NCBI RefSeq assembly: GCF_021531075.1
Contig: NZ_JADYTJ010000040.1
Coordinates: 1 to 32,915, forward strand
Reading direction: 5' to 3'
DNA: 32,915 bases
From: Bacteroides caecigallinarum
Lineage (GTDB): Bacteria; Bacteroidota; Bacteroidia; Bacteroidales; Bacteroidaceae
A program made the position numbers and the translations under genes. This document shows positions 1 to 8,891 of the stretch, one piece after another. Position 1 is the first letter of the stretch, and each line of letters begins with the position of its first letter. The notes under the pieces were generated by a model, which was not told where the DNA came from, searched no databases, and saw only the letters and a list, made by a program, of their open reading frames with translations.

Positions 1-1
1 A

Positions 2-1906
2 ATTGCATTAGCTATAGCTTTTCTTTATATAACAAGTGATGAGGGAAGTATGAGTAAGGAGATTACTTATACAGAATTCAAAGATATGGTAAAGAAAGGT
101 TATGCGGATAAAATAATTGCATATGACAATAATTCTGTAGAAATGTACATCAAAACGGAAAATATTGTAGATGTATTTAAAAAAGAAGCAACGAAGGTTG
201 GAAAGACTCCATCTGTAAGGGTCCAAGTGGGTTCTATGGATTCATTAGATAAATTTCTTGATGAAGAACAAAAAAATGGGAACTTTACCGGATCTATACG
301 TTATGAGAAAGAGAACGATTATTTTGGAGTAATTTTTTGGAATCTGTTACCGATAATATTTTTCGTAGGTTTATGGATTTTTATAATGCGCCGTATGGGT
401 GGATCTGGTAATGCCGGTGGAGCAGGAAATGTATTTAATGTTGGTAAAAGCAAAGCACAACTTTTTGAAAAAGGAGCTAATAGAGTAACATTTAAAGATG
501 TAGCAGGACAAACGGAAGCAAAACAAGAGGTTCAGGAAATAGTTGAATTTTTGAAACAACCTCAAAAATATACAGAGCTAGGAGGAAAAATTCCAAAAGG
601 TGCGTTGCTTGTTGGTCCTCCGGGAACTGGTAAAACTCTTTTGGCAAAAGCAGTAGCAGGCGAAGCTGATGTTCCTTTTTTCTCAATGTCAGGATCTGAT
701 TTTGTTGAAATGTTCGTAGGAGTTGGTGCTTCTCGTGTTCGTGATTTGTTTAGACAAGCAAAAGAAAAATCTCCGTGTATAATTTTTATAGATGAGATTG
801 ATGCGGTAGGTAGAGCCAGAGGTAAAAATCCTAATATGGGTGGTAACGACGAAAGAGAGAATACTTTGAATCAGTTACTCACAGAAATGGATGGTTTTGG
901 CACAAACAGTGGAGTTATAATATTAGCTGCAACAAACCGTGCAGATATCCTTGATAAAGCATTGTTAAGAGCTGGACGTTTTGATAGACAGATACATGTT
1001 GATTTGCCAGACTTGAATGAAAGAAAGGCCGTGTTTGGTGTGCATATACGACCTTTAAAGTTGGATAATTCTGTGGATTTGGATTTATTGGCAAGACAAA
1101 CTCCAGGTTTCAGTGGTGCGGACATAGCAAATGTATGTAATGAAGCTGCACTTATTGCTGCTAGACATAATAAGTCGTTTGTTACTAAAGAAGATTTTAT
1201 GGCTGCTATTGATAGAATAGTAGGAGGACTGGAGAAGAAAACTAAAGTAATGACAGCGTCAGAAAAGAGAGCTATTGCTTTGCACGAGGCAGGACATGCT
1301 ACAATCTCTTGGTTCCTTGAATATGCTAATCCGCTTATAAAAGTAACAATTGTTCCTAGAGGTAGAGCTTTAGGTGCAGCCTGGTACTTACCTGAGGAAA
1401 GACAGATTACAACTAAAGAACAGATGTTGGATGAAATGTGTGCTACTTTAGGTGGGCGTGCTGCTGAGGAATTATTTCTGAAGCAAATATCAACAGGTGC
1501 AATGAATGACCTTGAAAGGGTGACCAAGCAGGCATATGGAATGATAGCATATGCAGGAATGAGCAATAAATTGCCTAATTTATGTTACTATAATAATGAT
1601 GAATATAGTTTCAGTAAACCATACAGTGAGCATACTGCTGAACTAATAGATAGTGAGGTGAAAGCTATGATTGCTGAACAATATGAAAGAGCCAAACAAA
1701 TTCTGAAGTTACATGAAGAAGGGCATAATAAACTTGCCGAATTATTGATTGAGAAGGAAGTAATATTTGCTGACGATGTAGAAGCTATTTTTGGCAAACG
1801 TCCTTGGGCTTCGAGATCGGAAGAAATTATGGCAGAATCAGATAATGACACAGATAAAGTAAAAAGTCTGGAAGTAAAAGATGAAGAGTCAAATATACAG
1901 GATTAA
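2..1906 (+). CDS. ftsH: ATP-dependent zinc metalloprotease FtsH (5' end outside window)
   Basis: FtsH is a membrane-anchored AAA+ protease that unfolds and degrades membrane and regulatory proteins. The reading frame is open from base 2, and the residues before the first ATG (base 50) continue a hydrophobic segment (ALAIAFLYI). That ATG is therefore internal, and the true start and most of the first membrane helix lie upstream. Counting from the base-50 Met, there is an extracytoplasmic domain (about 1-90), a second membrane helix (about 94-112), Walker A GPPGTGKT (189-196), Walker B with FIDEID, an SRH arginine region, and the zinc site HEAGH (412-416). The third ligand is probably the Asp in GAMNDLE. 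All catalytic residues are present. The acidic C-terminal tail is typical of the family. It is followed 60 bases later by cdsA on the same strand, so the two are probably co-transcribed. Identity is very secure. Confidence 0.97.
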   Translation: MALAIAFLYITSDEGSMSKEITYTEFKDMVKKGYADKIIAYDNNSVEMYIKTENIVDVFKKEATKVGKTPSVRVQVGSMDSLDKFLDEEQKNGNFTGSIRYEKENDYFGVIFWNLLPIIFFVGLWIFIMRRMGGSGNAGGAGNVFNVGKSKAQLFEKGANRVTFKDVAGQTEAKQEVQEIVEFLKQPQKYTELGGKIPKGALLVGPPGTGKTLLAKAVAGEADVPFFSMSGSDFVEMFVGVGASRVRDLFRQAKEKSPCIIFIDEIDAVGRARGKNPNMGGNDERENTLNQLLTEMDGFGTNSGVIILAATNRADILDKALLRAGRFDRQIHVDLPDLNERKAVFGVHIRPLKLDNSVDLDLLARQTPGFSGADIANVCNEAALIAARHNKSFVTKEDFMAAIDRIVGGLEKKTKVMTASEKRAIALHEAGHATISWFLEYANPLIKVTIVPRGRALGAAWYLPEERQITTKEQMLDEMCATLGGRAAEELFLKQISTGAMNDLERVTKQAYGMIAYAGMSNKLPNLCYYNNDEYSFSKPYSEHTAELIDSEVKAMIAEQYERAKQILKLHEEGHNKLAELLIEKEVIFADDVEAIFGKRPWASRSEEIMAESDNDTDKVKSLEVKDEESNIQD

Positions 1907-1966
1907 TAGCTTATTAATGTTTGTATAAAGTATTTTAAACCTGTAATACAATATAAGTATCAAGCC

Positions 1967-2806
1967 ATGAAAAGTAAATTTTTAACACGAGCATTAACTG
2001 GAGCCATATTTGTAATTGTTTTGGTGGGATGCATATTGGCAGGGCCGATAACATTCTCTGTGTTGTTTGCCATTATATGTGCAATGACGGTCAATGAGTT
2101 TTGCAATATAATTAAAAAAAGTGGCTTGGCACAAATTAATAAGCCGATATCAATTTTGGCAGGTGTGTATCTTTTTTTAAGTTTTTCATACTTGGAAATA
2201 GCGCCAGGCAAATTTGAAATATTGATTCCATATTTGTTATTGATAATCTATTTATTAATAAGTGAATTATATCTTTTGAAAGATAATCCTGTTAATAATA
2301 TGGCATATGCTTTTATGGCGCAATTGTATATTGCACTGCCATTTGCATTGCTTAATACCTTGGCTTTCGGTAATTTAAGTGACTGCAGTGTTAATGATTA
2401 TATACCTGTACTTCCTTTGTCTATTTTTATATTTACCTGGGTTAATGATAGTGGCGCCTATTGTGTAGGTGTGTTATTTGGTAAGCATAGGCTTTTTGAA
2501 CGTATTTCTCCTAAAAAATCTTGGGAAGGTTCATTTGGAGGTGGTATTTTTACTATAGTATCCTCAATTATAGTAGCTAATTATTTTCCTGTTTTGTCTG
2601 TAATGGAATGGGTAGGGCTTGCTTTAACAGTGGTGGTTTTTGGAACTTGGGGAGATCTGGTTGAATCTTTAATTAAACGCAGTATAGGTATAAAAGATTC
2701 AGGTAACATATTACCGGGACATGGGGGAATGTTGGATAGATTTGATAGTACACTGCTTGCTATTCCTGCGTCTGTTTTATATTTATACCTAATTACCTTG
2801 TTATAA
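1967..2806 (+). CDS. cdsA: Phosphatidate cytidylyltransferase (CDP-diacylglycerol synthase)
   Basis: This inner-membrane enzyme makes CDP-diacylglycerol from CTP and phosphatidic acid, the precursor of phosphatidylethanolamine and cardiolipin. The 279-residue product is strongly hydrophobic, with about seven to eight predicted membrane segments. Near the C-terminus (about residues 234-261) it carries the family signature: SLIKR, then KDSGN, then PGHGGMLDRFDS, which includes the metal-binding acidic residues. Length is normal for the family. The ATG at 1967 opens directly into a basic, then hydrophobic N-terminus. It lies 60 bases after ftsH with no terminator between them, and a strong hairpin terminator follows at 2839. 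Placement after ftsH is usual in Bacteroidales. Confidence 0.95.
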   Translation: MKSKFLTRALTGAIFVIVLVGCILAGPITFSVLFAIICAMTVNEFCNIIKKSGLAQINKPISILAGVYLFLSFSYLEIAPGKFEILIPYLLLIIYLLISELYLLKDNPVNNMAYAFMAQLYIALPFALLNTLAFGNLSDCSVNDYIPVLPLSIFIFTWVNDSGAYCVGVLFGKHRLFERISPKKSWEGSFGGGIFTIVSSIIVANYFPVLSVMEWVGLALTVVVFGTWGDLVESLIKRSIGIKDSGNILPGHGGMLDRFDSTLLAIPASVLYLYLITLL

Positions 2807-2838
2807 TAATTATAGTCTGTTTATATTCTTCAGAACTG

Positions 2839-2881
2839 AAAACGGGAGGTTGTCCATGAATTTTAGAAAACCTCCCGTTTT
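2839..2881. terminator. Bidirectional rho-independent terminator between cdsA and maf
   Basis: There is a perfect 13-bp inverted repeat: AAAACGGGAGGTT at 2839-2851 pairs with 2869-2881 across a 17-base loop. T-runs on both strands let it serve the converging cdsA (+) and maf (-) genes. It ends one base before the maf stop codon. Confidence 0.9.
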
Positions 2882-3463
2882 TTATATTTTGCACAATTCC
2901 CTATATAGTTTCTGTATTGGTAGTCCCATAACATTGAAATATGAACCTCTAATTCCAGATACACCGATGTATCCAATCCATTCCTGTATGCCGTATGCCC
3001 CAGCCTTGTCGTAAGGTTTGTAATTGTCAATATAGAAGTTTATTTCCTCATCTGTTAGATTGTCGAATGTAACATCAGATGTTGATACAAAACTTTTCTG
3101 GAATTTATGTGTGGTAATAGTCACTCCTGTCATTACTTGATGTGTTTGACCTGATAGAGTCTTCAGCATTTTTACGGCATCTTCTCTGTTTTTAGGTTTA
3201 CCGAGTACTTTGTTGTTTGCGTAGACTATAGTGTCTGCAGTTATTATCAGATCATTTTCTTTCATAAACGGACGGTAAGCAGCAGCTTTTATTCGTGAAA
3301 TGAATTCGGGAATTTCGCTCCCGTTTAGATGTGAAGGGTAGCTTTCGTCTACATCTTTTATTAATTTCACTTCATAATTCAAGCCCAATCCAGAGAGTAG
3401 TTCGCGACGACGTGGTGAGTTTGATGCCAGTATTATATTGTATTTTTTTAGATTGTCTAACAT
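2882..3463 (-). CDS. maf: Maf-like nucleoside triphosphate pyrophosphatase
   Basis: Maf/YhdE-type enzymes hydrolyse dTTP, UTP and modified pyrimidine triphosphates to monophosphates, cleaning the nucleotide pool. The 193-residue product has the N-terminal signature ASNSPRRRELL (residues 13-23) and the central TADTIV with the catalytic Asp at 77. Both are typical of the dTTP/UTPase subgroup. Length is normal. It is the last gene of a minus-strand group. A 122-base gap separates it from kdsC upstream, containing an 8-bp inverted repeat (3470-3477 with 3494-3501). It may therefore also have its own transcript. Its stop codon abuts the bidirectional terminator. Confidence 0.94.
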   Translation of the reverse strand: MLDNLKKYNIILASNSPRRRELLSGLGLNYEVKLIKDVDESYPSHLNGSEIPEFISRIKAAAYRPFMKENDLIITADTIVYANNKVLGKPKNREDAVKMLKTLSGQTHQVMTGVTITTHKFQKSFVSTSDVTFDNLTDEEINFYIDNYKPYDKAGAYGIQEWIGYIGVSGIRGSYFNVMGLPIQKLYRELCKI

Positions 3464-3585
3464 TGTATTTAAGTTTATGTGTTTTTATGAATTTAAACTT
3501 ATGCGTTTTTCGTTTTATTGTATTGATAAGATAATGCCTTAATAAGTTCAGTTATGGATTTGAAACTTACAAATTAAAAAAAAGT

Positions 3586-4104
3586 TTACCATCCAAATGC
3601 TTCTTCGTGTGACATCCATTTTCCTTGGGCGCGTAACACTTGTTCTATTACGTCACGACCGCAACCCTGACCTCCTGCGCGATGGGATATGTATTTACAC
3701 ACACTTTTTATGTCAGGCGCAGCATCGGCAGGACAACATGGTAGACCTACAAGGCAGAGAACTTCGTAGTCAGGAATATCGTCACCCATATATAAAACTT
3801 CTTCCGGCTTGAGATTGTATTTTTTTATCAGTTCATTATATTCCTTTGTTTTTACGGATGCTCCCATACATACGTCTTCTACACCTAAACCTTCGAATCT
3901 TAATCTTACAGCTTCTGTACGTCCTCCTGTAATTATAGCTACATGGAGTCCACATTTTACAGCTAGCTGAATGGCATATCCGTCTTTTATATTTACCATT
4001 CTCATCGGTTCACCGTTAGGATGGAGAGGAACATTGTCGCTACTAAGTACTCCATCAACGTCAAAAAATAAGGCTTTTATTTTTGTAAGGTCGTAGTTAA
4101 TCAT
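3586..4104 (-). CDS. kdsC: 3-deoxy-D-manno-octulosonate 8-phosphate phosphatase (HAD family)
   Basis: KdsC dephosphorylates KDO-8-phosphate to KDO for the lipopolysaccharide inner core. The 172-residue product is a cap-less HAD phosphatase. Motif I is FFDVDGV with nucleophile D15 and acid/base D17, motif II lies in IITGGR, and motif IV is GDDIPD at about 107-112. The tail [11 protein letters not shown] is typical of KdsC, which forms tetramers. Length matches the family. Its ATG lies 8 bases downstream of the stop of the DUF2520 gene, so the two are translated from one message. A plain cytosolic HAD phosphatase of unknown substrate is the only alternative, and the C-terminal signature argues against it. 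Confidence 0.92.
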   Translation of the reverse strand: MINYDLTKIKALFFDVDGVLSSDNVPLHPNGEPMRMVNIKDGYAIQLAVKCGLHVAIITGGRTEAVRLRFEGLGVEDVCMGASVKTKEYNELIKKYNLKPEEVLYMGDDIPDYEVLCLVGLPCCPADAAPDIKSVCKYISHRAGGQGCGRDVIEQVLRAQGKWMSHEEAFGW

Positions 4105-4112
4105 ATGAATGT

Positions 4113-4916
4113 TTATTTTTTGTTTCTTTGATAATTGTGAATGTTTTCGCTTATGCGCAAGTAGAGTTCTGCTATTTCCGGTTCGTCTTTGAGTAGGGAT
4201 AGGTGATTGTTCATGATATTGTGGTCATCGCGTTGTGCAGGTCCTGTTTGTGCTGAAACCGGTGATAAATGATGAACTTTCTCGGCTGTTTCGTCAATGA
4301 GTGGCAACATAGCACTGAAAGGCAGTCCATGTGAAGTAAGCAGATGCTCGCAGATTGAATACATGTGGTTGGCAAAATTACATGCGAATACAGCTGATAT
4401 ATGTAAATATTTTCTCTGTTCTGATGAAGCTTTGAATATATGTCTACTTATTAAAGATGCTGTTTTTATAAGCAGTTCCGTATCTTCTTCCGTGTTTGCT
4501 TCGATGAAGAAATGTACGTTATCGAAATTGATATCCCTTTGTTTGCTAAATGTTTGCATAGGGTATAGAACTCCGTATCTGTGTGTCAAACCTTTCCATA
4601 TGTCAATGGAAACACTTCCGGCTGTATGTACAAAAAGCGCTTTACTGTTACATTTTACCAGTTCTGGAAGTATATGGTCTAAAACAGAATCTTTCAACGA
4701 AACGATATAGATGTCTGCCTCATTATCTATGGATGTGATGTCTGTGGTGTACGGGCAACCGATACTCTCAGCAAGTATTCTTGCCGATTCCTTAGTTCTG
4801 CTATAAACCATTCTTATTCTGCATCCTGCTTCATGAAATGCCTTGCCAAGGTGTGTGGCTACGTTTCCTGCTCCTATTAATACTATTGAAGGATTGTATG
4901 CTGTATGTTCCGTCAT
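4113..4916 (-). CDS. DUF2520-type NAD(P)-binding Rossmann protein
   Basis: The 267-residue product begins with a Rossmann fold, [13 protein letters not shown] at residues 11-23. A region like ketopantoate or F420-dependent NADP reductases follows, then a helical C-terminal domain of the DUF2520 kind with [13 protein letters not shown]. That pattern identifies the family, whose substrate is not established to my knowledge. Its start overlaps the stop of the nitroreductase gene by one base (TAATG), which implies translational coupling, and kdsC follows after 8 bases. The neighbourhood is shared among Bacteroidales but does not reveal a pathway. It is probably a cytosolic oxidoreductase, and the function is not assigned here. 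Confidence 0.85.
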   Translation of the reverse strand: MTEHTAYNPSIVLIGAGNVATHLGKAFHEAGCRIRMVYSRTKESARILAESIGCPYTTDITSIDNEADIYIVSLKDSVLDHILPELVKCNSKALFVHTAGSVSIDIWKGLTHRYGVLYPMQTFSKQRDINFDNVHFFIEANTEEDTELLIKTASLISRHIFKASSEQRKYLHISAVFACNFANHMYSICEHLLTSHGLPFSAMLPLIDETAEKVHHLSPVSAQTGPAQRDDHNIMNNHLSLLKDEPEIAELYLRISENIHNYQRNKK

Positions 4917-5452
4917 TATTTACCTCCGTATTTGTTTATATGGATTTTTTCCCATTGCAAATGTGATTCGTCGAAAGGTTTCCTTTCCATACCTTTGTGT
5001 CCAATGGCTATTATAGAAAGAGCCTGTAGTTGTAGTGGAAGGTCAAGCACTTCGTGTACATATTCGTTTGAAGGAACTCCATTTGCAGTGAATCTTTCAC
5101 GCAGTTGCACCCAACAACTACCCAGTCCGAGGTCTTCTGCCTGTAATTGTATCATTATTGATGCGATAGATGCATCTTCAATCCATACATCGCTAACCAT
5201 AGGATCGGCTGTAACTACAATGGCCAGTGCTGCATCTTTTATGAATGACGCGCTTGCTTCCTTACAGTATGATAGCTTTTCCAATATCTCCTTGTCATCT
5301 ACTGCAATGAACTGCCAGCAGTTTGTTCTTTTTGATGTGGGAGACATAAGTGCTGCTTTAAGAAGATTTACTACTTCTTCCTGTGTTAACTCTTCTGAAG
5401 TGAATTTACGCATGCTACGTCTTGATTTTATGAGGTCACTGAAATTTTCCAT
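4916..5452 (-). CDS. Nitroreductase-family FMN oxidoreductase
   Basis: This 178-residue protein belongs to the nitroreductase superfamily of FMN-dependent NAD(P)H oxidoreductases. The N-terminal SRRSMRKFTSEEL supplies the phosphate-binding arginines for FMN. The middle PTSKRTNCWQFIAV and the C-terminal IAIGHKG are family hallmarks. Length is at the short end of normal. The physiological substrate cannot be told from sequence. It is the first gene of the minus-strand group and has a near-consensus Bacteroidetes promoter about 35 bases upstream. Its stop codon overlaps the start of the DUF2520 gene. Confidence 0.92.
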   Translation of the reverse strand: MENFSDLIKSRRSMRKFTSEELTQEEVVNLLKAALMSPTSKRTNCWQFIAVDDKEILEKLSYCKEASASFIKDAALAIVVTADPMVSDVWIEDASIASIMIQLQAEDLGLGSCWVQLRERFTANGVPSNEYVHEVLDLPLQLQALSIIAIGHKGMERKPFDESHLQWEKIHINKYGGK

Positions 5453-5481
5453 AAATGATTATTTAAATTAAATGATTTCTA

Positions 5482-5512
5482 CAAATATAATGCAAACCGA
5501 GTGAAGTACAAA
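5482..5512 (-). promoter_or_regulatory. Promoter for the nitroreductase-DUF2520-kdsC operon
   Basis: On the minus strand there is TTTG (5512-5509), a 19-base spacer, then TATATTTG (5489-5482). This matches the Bacteroidetes -33/-7 consensus TTTG-N19-21-TAnnTTTG completely. It predicts a start of transcription near 5475 and a leader of about 25 bases before the nitroreductase ATG. Confidence 0.75.
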
Positions 5513-5607
5513 GTGGAAAACATAGTTTTCAGACTTTTAATTCAGAGATGCAGTTAATACTATTAATAAAAATATGCTTTTCGTTTTAAAGGCTGAAACT
5601 TTTTATG

Positions 5608-5615
5608 TAAATTTG
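5608..5615 (+). promoter_or_regulatory. Bacteroidetes -7 element, near-leaderless promoter
   Basis: TAAATTTG at 5608-5615 matches TAnnTTTG and lies only 6 bases before the ATG at 5622. A TTTT at 5584-5587 sits 20 bases upstream as a weak -33 element. Transcription would start about at the ATG, so the message would have essentially no leader. This also rules out the upstream in-frame start at 5574. Confidence 0.6.
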
Positions 5616-5621
5616 CGATAT

Positions 5622-6587
5622 ATGGCAATACGTTTGGTTACATATGAGCATTCAGAAGCGTTGCCTAACCTTCCAGGTAAAAACGTGTTTCATTCGGTCA
5701 GCTTGTTTAGGATTCTTGAACGGACTCCCGGATTCAGTCCTTTTATGCTTGTGGCTTTCAATGGAGACAGGCCTATCGGTAAACTCTTGTGTGTGGTGCG
5801 GAAATCATGGTTTATCAGCAAATGTATTGTATACGATACAGGTGAGTATTTTGATGCAGATCTCAGGCATGATTTGATCTTCGACGAATTGTTATCCTAT
5901 TTTACAAATCGTAATAAAGACAATTTTTCTATTATTGAGTTCAGAAATCTTAGTGAGTCTCTTTTTGGCTATCGTTACTTTAGGCAGAACGGGTATTTCC
6001 CTATTAGGCGTCTGAGAGTTATTAATTCTATTCATCATTCCACCATTGATAAATGGATGGGAGCATCCAGGAAACGCCAGATACAATGTGGATTGAGAAA
6101 TGGGGCTGTTATGGGTGTTGCTGATACAGAGGAACAGGTAAGGAATCTCTTCAGAATGTTGAAAAAATATTATTCGTCTAAAGTCTTTAAGTATTTTCCT
6201 GCCATTGATTTTTTTACTACACTTTTGGAACAAAGGGATGGCAGTGATGAAATTGGCAAAATATTTACAGTGTCTTACAATGGTAGAATAATTGGTGGTT
6301 CGTGTTGTTTGTTTTCTGATGACACTGTGTATATGTTATTTTCTGGTGGAATGAGGAAGAGTTATCCTTCTTTGTATCCTGGTGTGTTGGCTGTATGGAA
6401 TGCTATGTTGTATTCTAGAGAGAAAGGCTATAGTCATTTTGAGTTTATAGATGCGGGGCTTCCTTTCAAGAAATACGGATATCGTGATTTTATATTGAGA
6501 TTTGGAGGAAAGCAACTGAGTACACGCCGTTGGTATAGATTGAAATGGAGATGGTTGAATAGAATATTTGAGAAAATATATGTTTAG
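5622..6587 (+). CDS. GNAT/FemAB-like N-acyltransferase, function unknown
   Basis: This 321-residue cytosolic protein resembles the FemAB/BioF2-like group of acyltransferases, which carry duplicated GNAT folds. The second half shows the usual strand pattern: GKIFTVSYNGRIIGGSCCLF, then a line of small and aromatic residues (MLFSGG), then the helix PGVLAVWNAMLYSREKGYSHFEFIDAG. The N-terminal half carries a weaker copy with PIGKLLCVVRK. Basic Arg/Trp-rich residues end the protein. The start at 5622 was chosen because the -7 promoter element lies just upstream of it, inside the longer frame. It stands alone, diverging from the nitroreductase operon. No neighbour points to a substrate; cell-wall or lipid aminoacylation is possible but only inferred. 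Confidence 0.7.
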   Translation: MAIRLVTYEHSEALPNLPGKNVFHSVSLFRILERTPGFSPFMLVAFNGDRPIGKLLCVVRKSWFISKCIVYDTGEYFDADLRHDLIFDELLSYFTNRNKDNFSIIEFRNLSESLFGYRYFRQNGYFPIRRLRVINSIHHSTIDKWMGASRKRQIQCGLRNGAVMGVADTEEQVRNLFRMLKKYYSSKVFKYFPAIDFFTTLLEQRDGSDEIGKIFTVSYNGRIIGGSCCLFSDDTVYMLFSGGMRKSYPSLYPGVLAVWNAMLYSREKGYSHFEFIDAGLPFKKYGYRDFILRFGGKQLSTRRWYRLKWRWLNRIFEKIYV

Positions 6588-6588
6588 C

Positions 6589-6620
6589 TTTATTTTGTCA
6601 ACCAAAGTTTTCAAAATAAA
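6589..6620 (+). terminator. Weak hairpin after the acyltransferase-like gene
   Basis: TTTATTTTG at 6589-6597 is exactly complementary to 6612-6620, with a 14-base loop. The stem is AT-rich and has no T-run after it, so its role as a terminator is uncertain. Confidence 0.35.
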
Positions 6621-6669
6621 CATTCAGACATTATAAAAAGGTAATTAGGAAAAATATTTGAGAAAAAAG

Positions 6670-6701
6670 TTTCCTATTTTAATCCAAATTTCTTTTCTTT
6701 G
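6670..6701 (+). promoter_or_regulatory. Possible promoter of the epimerase gene
   Basis: TTTC (6670-6673), a 20-base spacer and TTTCTTTG (6694-6701) fit the Bacteroidetes consensus with one mismatch in each element. It would give a leader of about 45 bases before the ATG at 6752. This is a weak call. Confidence 0.4.
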
Positions 6702-6751
6702 TCTAATAGAATTTATGAACTTTAATTTAATATCTAAAAAACAACGTCATT

Positions 6752-7156
6752 ATGAAAATATCTCATATTGAACATTTGGGCATTGCTGTCAATAGCATAG
6801 AAGAAGCTCTCCCATACTATGAAAATGTATTGGGATTAAAATGTTATAACATAGAAACAGTTGAAGACCAAAAAGTTAGAACTGCATTTCTGAAATGTGG
6901 TGAAACAAAAATAGAACTCCTTGAACCTACAGGACCTGAAAGTACAATAGCGAAATTTATTGAAAACAGAGGAATGGGGGTACACCATGTGGCATTTGCC
7001 GTTGAAGATGGTGTAGCTAATGCTTTGGCTGATGCCGAAGGTAAAGGTATACGTCTTATTGACAAGGCGCTACGTAAAGGAGCCGAAAACCTTAATATCG
7101 CTTTTCTTCATCCGAAATCAACAATGGGGGTGTTGACAGAACTTTGTGAAAAATAA
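6752..7156 (+). CDS. mce: Methylmalonyl-CoA epimerase
   Basis: The enzyme interconverts (R)- and (S)-methylmalonyl-CoA, linking methylmalonyl-CoA mutase to the decarboxylase encoded next door in the succinate-to-propionate route. The 134-residue product is a single VOC/glyoxalase-fold protein. HIEHLGIAV at its N-terminus, IELLEP in the middle, HHVAF at 78-82 and the final LTELCEK supply the probable metal ligands and catalytic glutamate (H8, E55, H79, E130 are candidates). Length is exactly typical. The context upstream of mmdA makes the assignment much stronger than the fold alone. A hairpin at 7205-7249 separates it from mmdA, so the two may be expressed at different levels. Confidence 0.94.
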   Translation: MKISHIEHLGIAVNSIEEALPYYENVLGLKCYNIETVEDQKVRTAFLKCGETKIELLEPTGPESTIAKFIENRGMGVHHVAFAVEDGVANALADAEGKGIRLIDKALRKGAENLNIAFLHPKSTMGVLTELCEK

Positions 7157-7204
7157 AATATGGATGGAGAAGATGCTTGGAATAAGTTTTTCATAAATAT
7201 CTTG

Positions 7205-7249
7205 TTGAAGAGTCAGTTTACATATTTTTTATGTAAGCCGGCTCTTCAA
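7205..7249 (+). terminator. Hairpin between mce and mmdA (terminator or attenuator)
   Basis: Bases 7205-7223 can pair with 7231-7249 over about 18 of 19 positions. The outer arms are TTGAAGAG and CTCTTCAA, with one mismatch and a few wobble pairs, and the loop is T-rich. A loose T-tract (CTTGTTTTAT) follows. No clear separate promoter for mmdA was seen downstream, so partial read-through is plausible. Confidence 0.65.
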
Positions 7250-7315
7250 CTTGTTTTATAAGGAATATTGCTCTATCCGACTAATGTTATTATAAACTTA
7301 AAAATACTTATAACT

Positions 7316-8869
7316 ATGAGTAATCAATTGGAAAAAGTGAAGGAGCTTATCGAACTGCGTACCCAAGCTCGTTTGGGAGGTGGTGAAAAAGCTATTGAGA
7401 AACAGCATGCTAAGGGTAAATATACAGCACGTGAACGTATCTCTATGTTACTTGATGAAGGCAGTTTCGAAGAATTGGATATGTTCGTAAAACATCGTTG
7501 TACTAATTTCGGTATGGATAAGAAACATTTTCTTGGCGATGGTGTCGTTACCGGATATGGTACTATCGAAGGACGATTGGTTTATGTATTTGCACAGGAT
7601 TTTACTGTTTCTGCAGGTTCACTGTCTGAAACTATGTCGCAGAAGATTTGTAAAGTAATGGACATGGCCATGAAGATGGGTGCTCCGTGTATCGGACTTA
7701 ACGACTCCGGTGGTGCACGTATCCAGGAAGGTATTAACGCTTTGGCTGGTTATGCTGAAATATTCCAGCGTAATATCCTTGCATCAGGTGTTATCCCTCA
7801 GATTTCCGGTATTTTTGGTCCTTGCGCCGGTGGCGCTGTTTATTCTCCAGCTTTGACAGATTTCACTCTTATGATGGAAGGTACATCTTATATGTTCCTT
7901 ACTGGTCCTAAAGTGGTTAAGACTGTAACAGGTGAAGATGTTTCACAGGAAGACCTTGGTGGTGCAAGCGTACACTCAACACGTTCGGGTGTAACACATT
8001 TCACAGCTTCTACTGAAGAAGAAGGTTTGGCATTGATTCGTAAACTATTGAGCTATATTCCTCAGAATAATCTTGAAGAAGCTCCTTATGTGGACTGTAC
8101 AGACCCTATTGACCGTCTGGAAGATTCTCTTAACGAAATTATTCCTGATAGCGCAAATAAGGCTTATGATATGTATGAAGTTATCGGGGCAATAGTTGAT
8201 AATGGCGAATTCCTTGAAGTTCAGCGTGATTTTGCAAAGAATATAATAGTCGGTTTTGCCCGCTTCAACGGACAGTCTGTAGGTATCGTTGCCAATCAGC
8301 CTAAGTTCCTTGCAGGTGTGCTTGACTGCAATGCATCACGTAAGGGAGCACGTTTCGTTCGTTTCTGCGATGCTTTCAATATTCCTATTGTTTCGCTTGT
8401 TGACGTTCCTGGATTCTTGCCAGGTACAGGGCAGGAATATAATGCAGTTATCCTTCACGGTGCTAAATTGCTTTATGCTTACGGTGAAGCTACTGTTCCT
8501 AAGGTTACAATTACTTTGCGTAAGTCGTATGGTGGTTCTCACATCGTGATGAGCTGTAAGCAGTTGCGTGGTGATATGAACTATGCATGGCCTACTGCCG
8601 AAATTGCCGTTATGGGTGGTGCCGGTGCAGTAGAAGTACTTTATGCAAAAGAAGCCAAGGAAGCTGAAGATCCTAAAGCATTTATGGCTGAGAAGGAAGC
8701 TGAATACACCAAATTGTTTGCTAATCCTTATAATGCGGCTAAATATGGTTATATCGATGATGTGATTGAACCTCGTAACACTCGTTTCCGCATTATACGT
8801 GCATTACAGCAGTTGCAGACCAAGAAACTTACTAATCCGTCGAAGAAACACGGTAATATTCCTTTGTAA
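7316..8869 (+). CDS. mmdA: Methylmalonyl-CoA decarboxylase alpha subunit (carboxyltransferase)
   Basis: This is the cytosolic carboxyltransferase subunit of the Na+-pumping decarboxylase. It moves the carboxyl group of methylmalonyl-CoA to biotin, yielding propionyl-CoA. The 517-residue product has the two crotonase-like halves of the acyl-CoA carboxylase beta family. The first half has [13 protein letters not shown] and [13 protein letters not shown]; the second has [14 protein letters not shown] and the [10 protein letters not shown] stretch. It closely resembles propionyl-CoA carboxylase beta, but the following OadG, biotin-carrier and OadB genes identify it as the decarboxylase. The ATG at 7316 is preferred over a TTG at 7268 because the conserved N-terminus ([14 protein letters not shown]) begins there. 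Codon use is that of a highly expressed gene. Confidence 0.95.
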   Translation: MSNQLEKVKELIELRTQARLGGGEKAIEKQHAKGKYTARERISMLLDEGSFEELDMFVKHRCTNFGMDKKHFLGDGVVTGYGTIEGRLVYVFAQDFTVSAGSLSETMSQKICKVMDMAMKMGAPCIGLNDSGGARIQEGINALAGYAEIFQRNILASGVIPQISGIFGPCAGGAVYSPALTDFTLMMEGTSYMFLTGPKVVKTVTGEDVSQEDLGGASVHSTRSGVTHFTASTEEEGLALIRKLLSYIPQNNLEEAPYVDCTDPIDRLEDSLNEIIPDSANKAYDMYEVIGAIVDNGEFLEVQRDFAKNIIVGFARFNGQSVGIVANQPKFLAGVLDCNASRKGARFVRFCDAFNIPIVSLVDVPGFLPGTGQEYNAVILHGAKLLYAYGEATVPKVTITLRKSYGGSHIVMSCKQLRGDMNYAWPTAEIAVMGGAGAVEVLYAKEAKEAEDPKAFMAEKEAEYTKLFANPYNAAKYGYIDDVIEPRNTRFRIIRALQQLQTKKLTNPSKKHGNIPL

Positions 8870-8891
8870 TAAACTAAATTCAGAAAGTATT

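Noticed and set aside
871-1566. 231-codon minus-strand open frame inside ftsH
   Set aside because: It lies wholly antisense to the conserved AAA and protease domains and encodes no recognisable protein; a shadow of ftsH codon use.
3470-3501. Operator or terminator between kdsC and maf
   Set aside because: The 8-bp AT-rich inverted repeat has a 16-base loop and no T-run; too weak to call.
7316-8869. Propionyl-CoA carboxylase beta subunit
   Set aside because: No biotin carboxylase gene is present; the OadG, carrier and OadB genes show it belongs to the decarboxylase pump.
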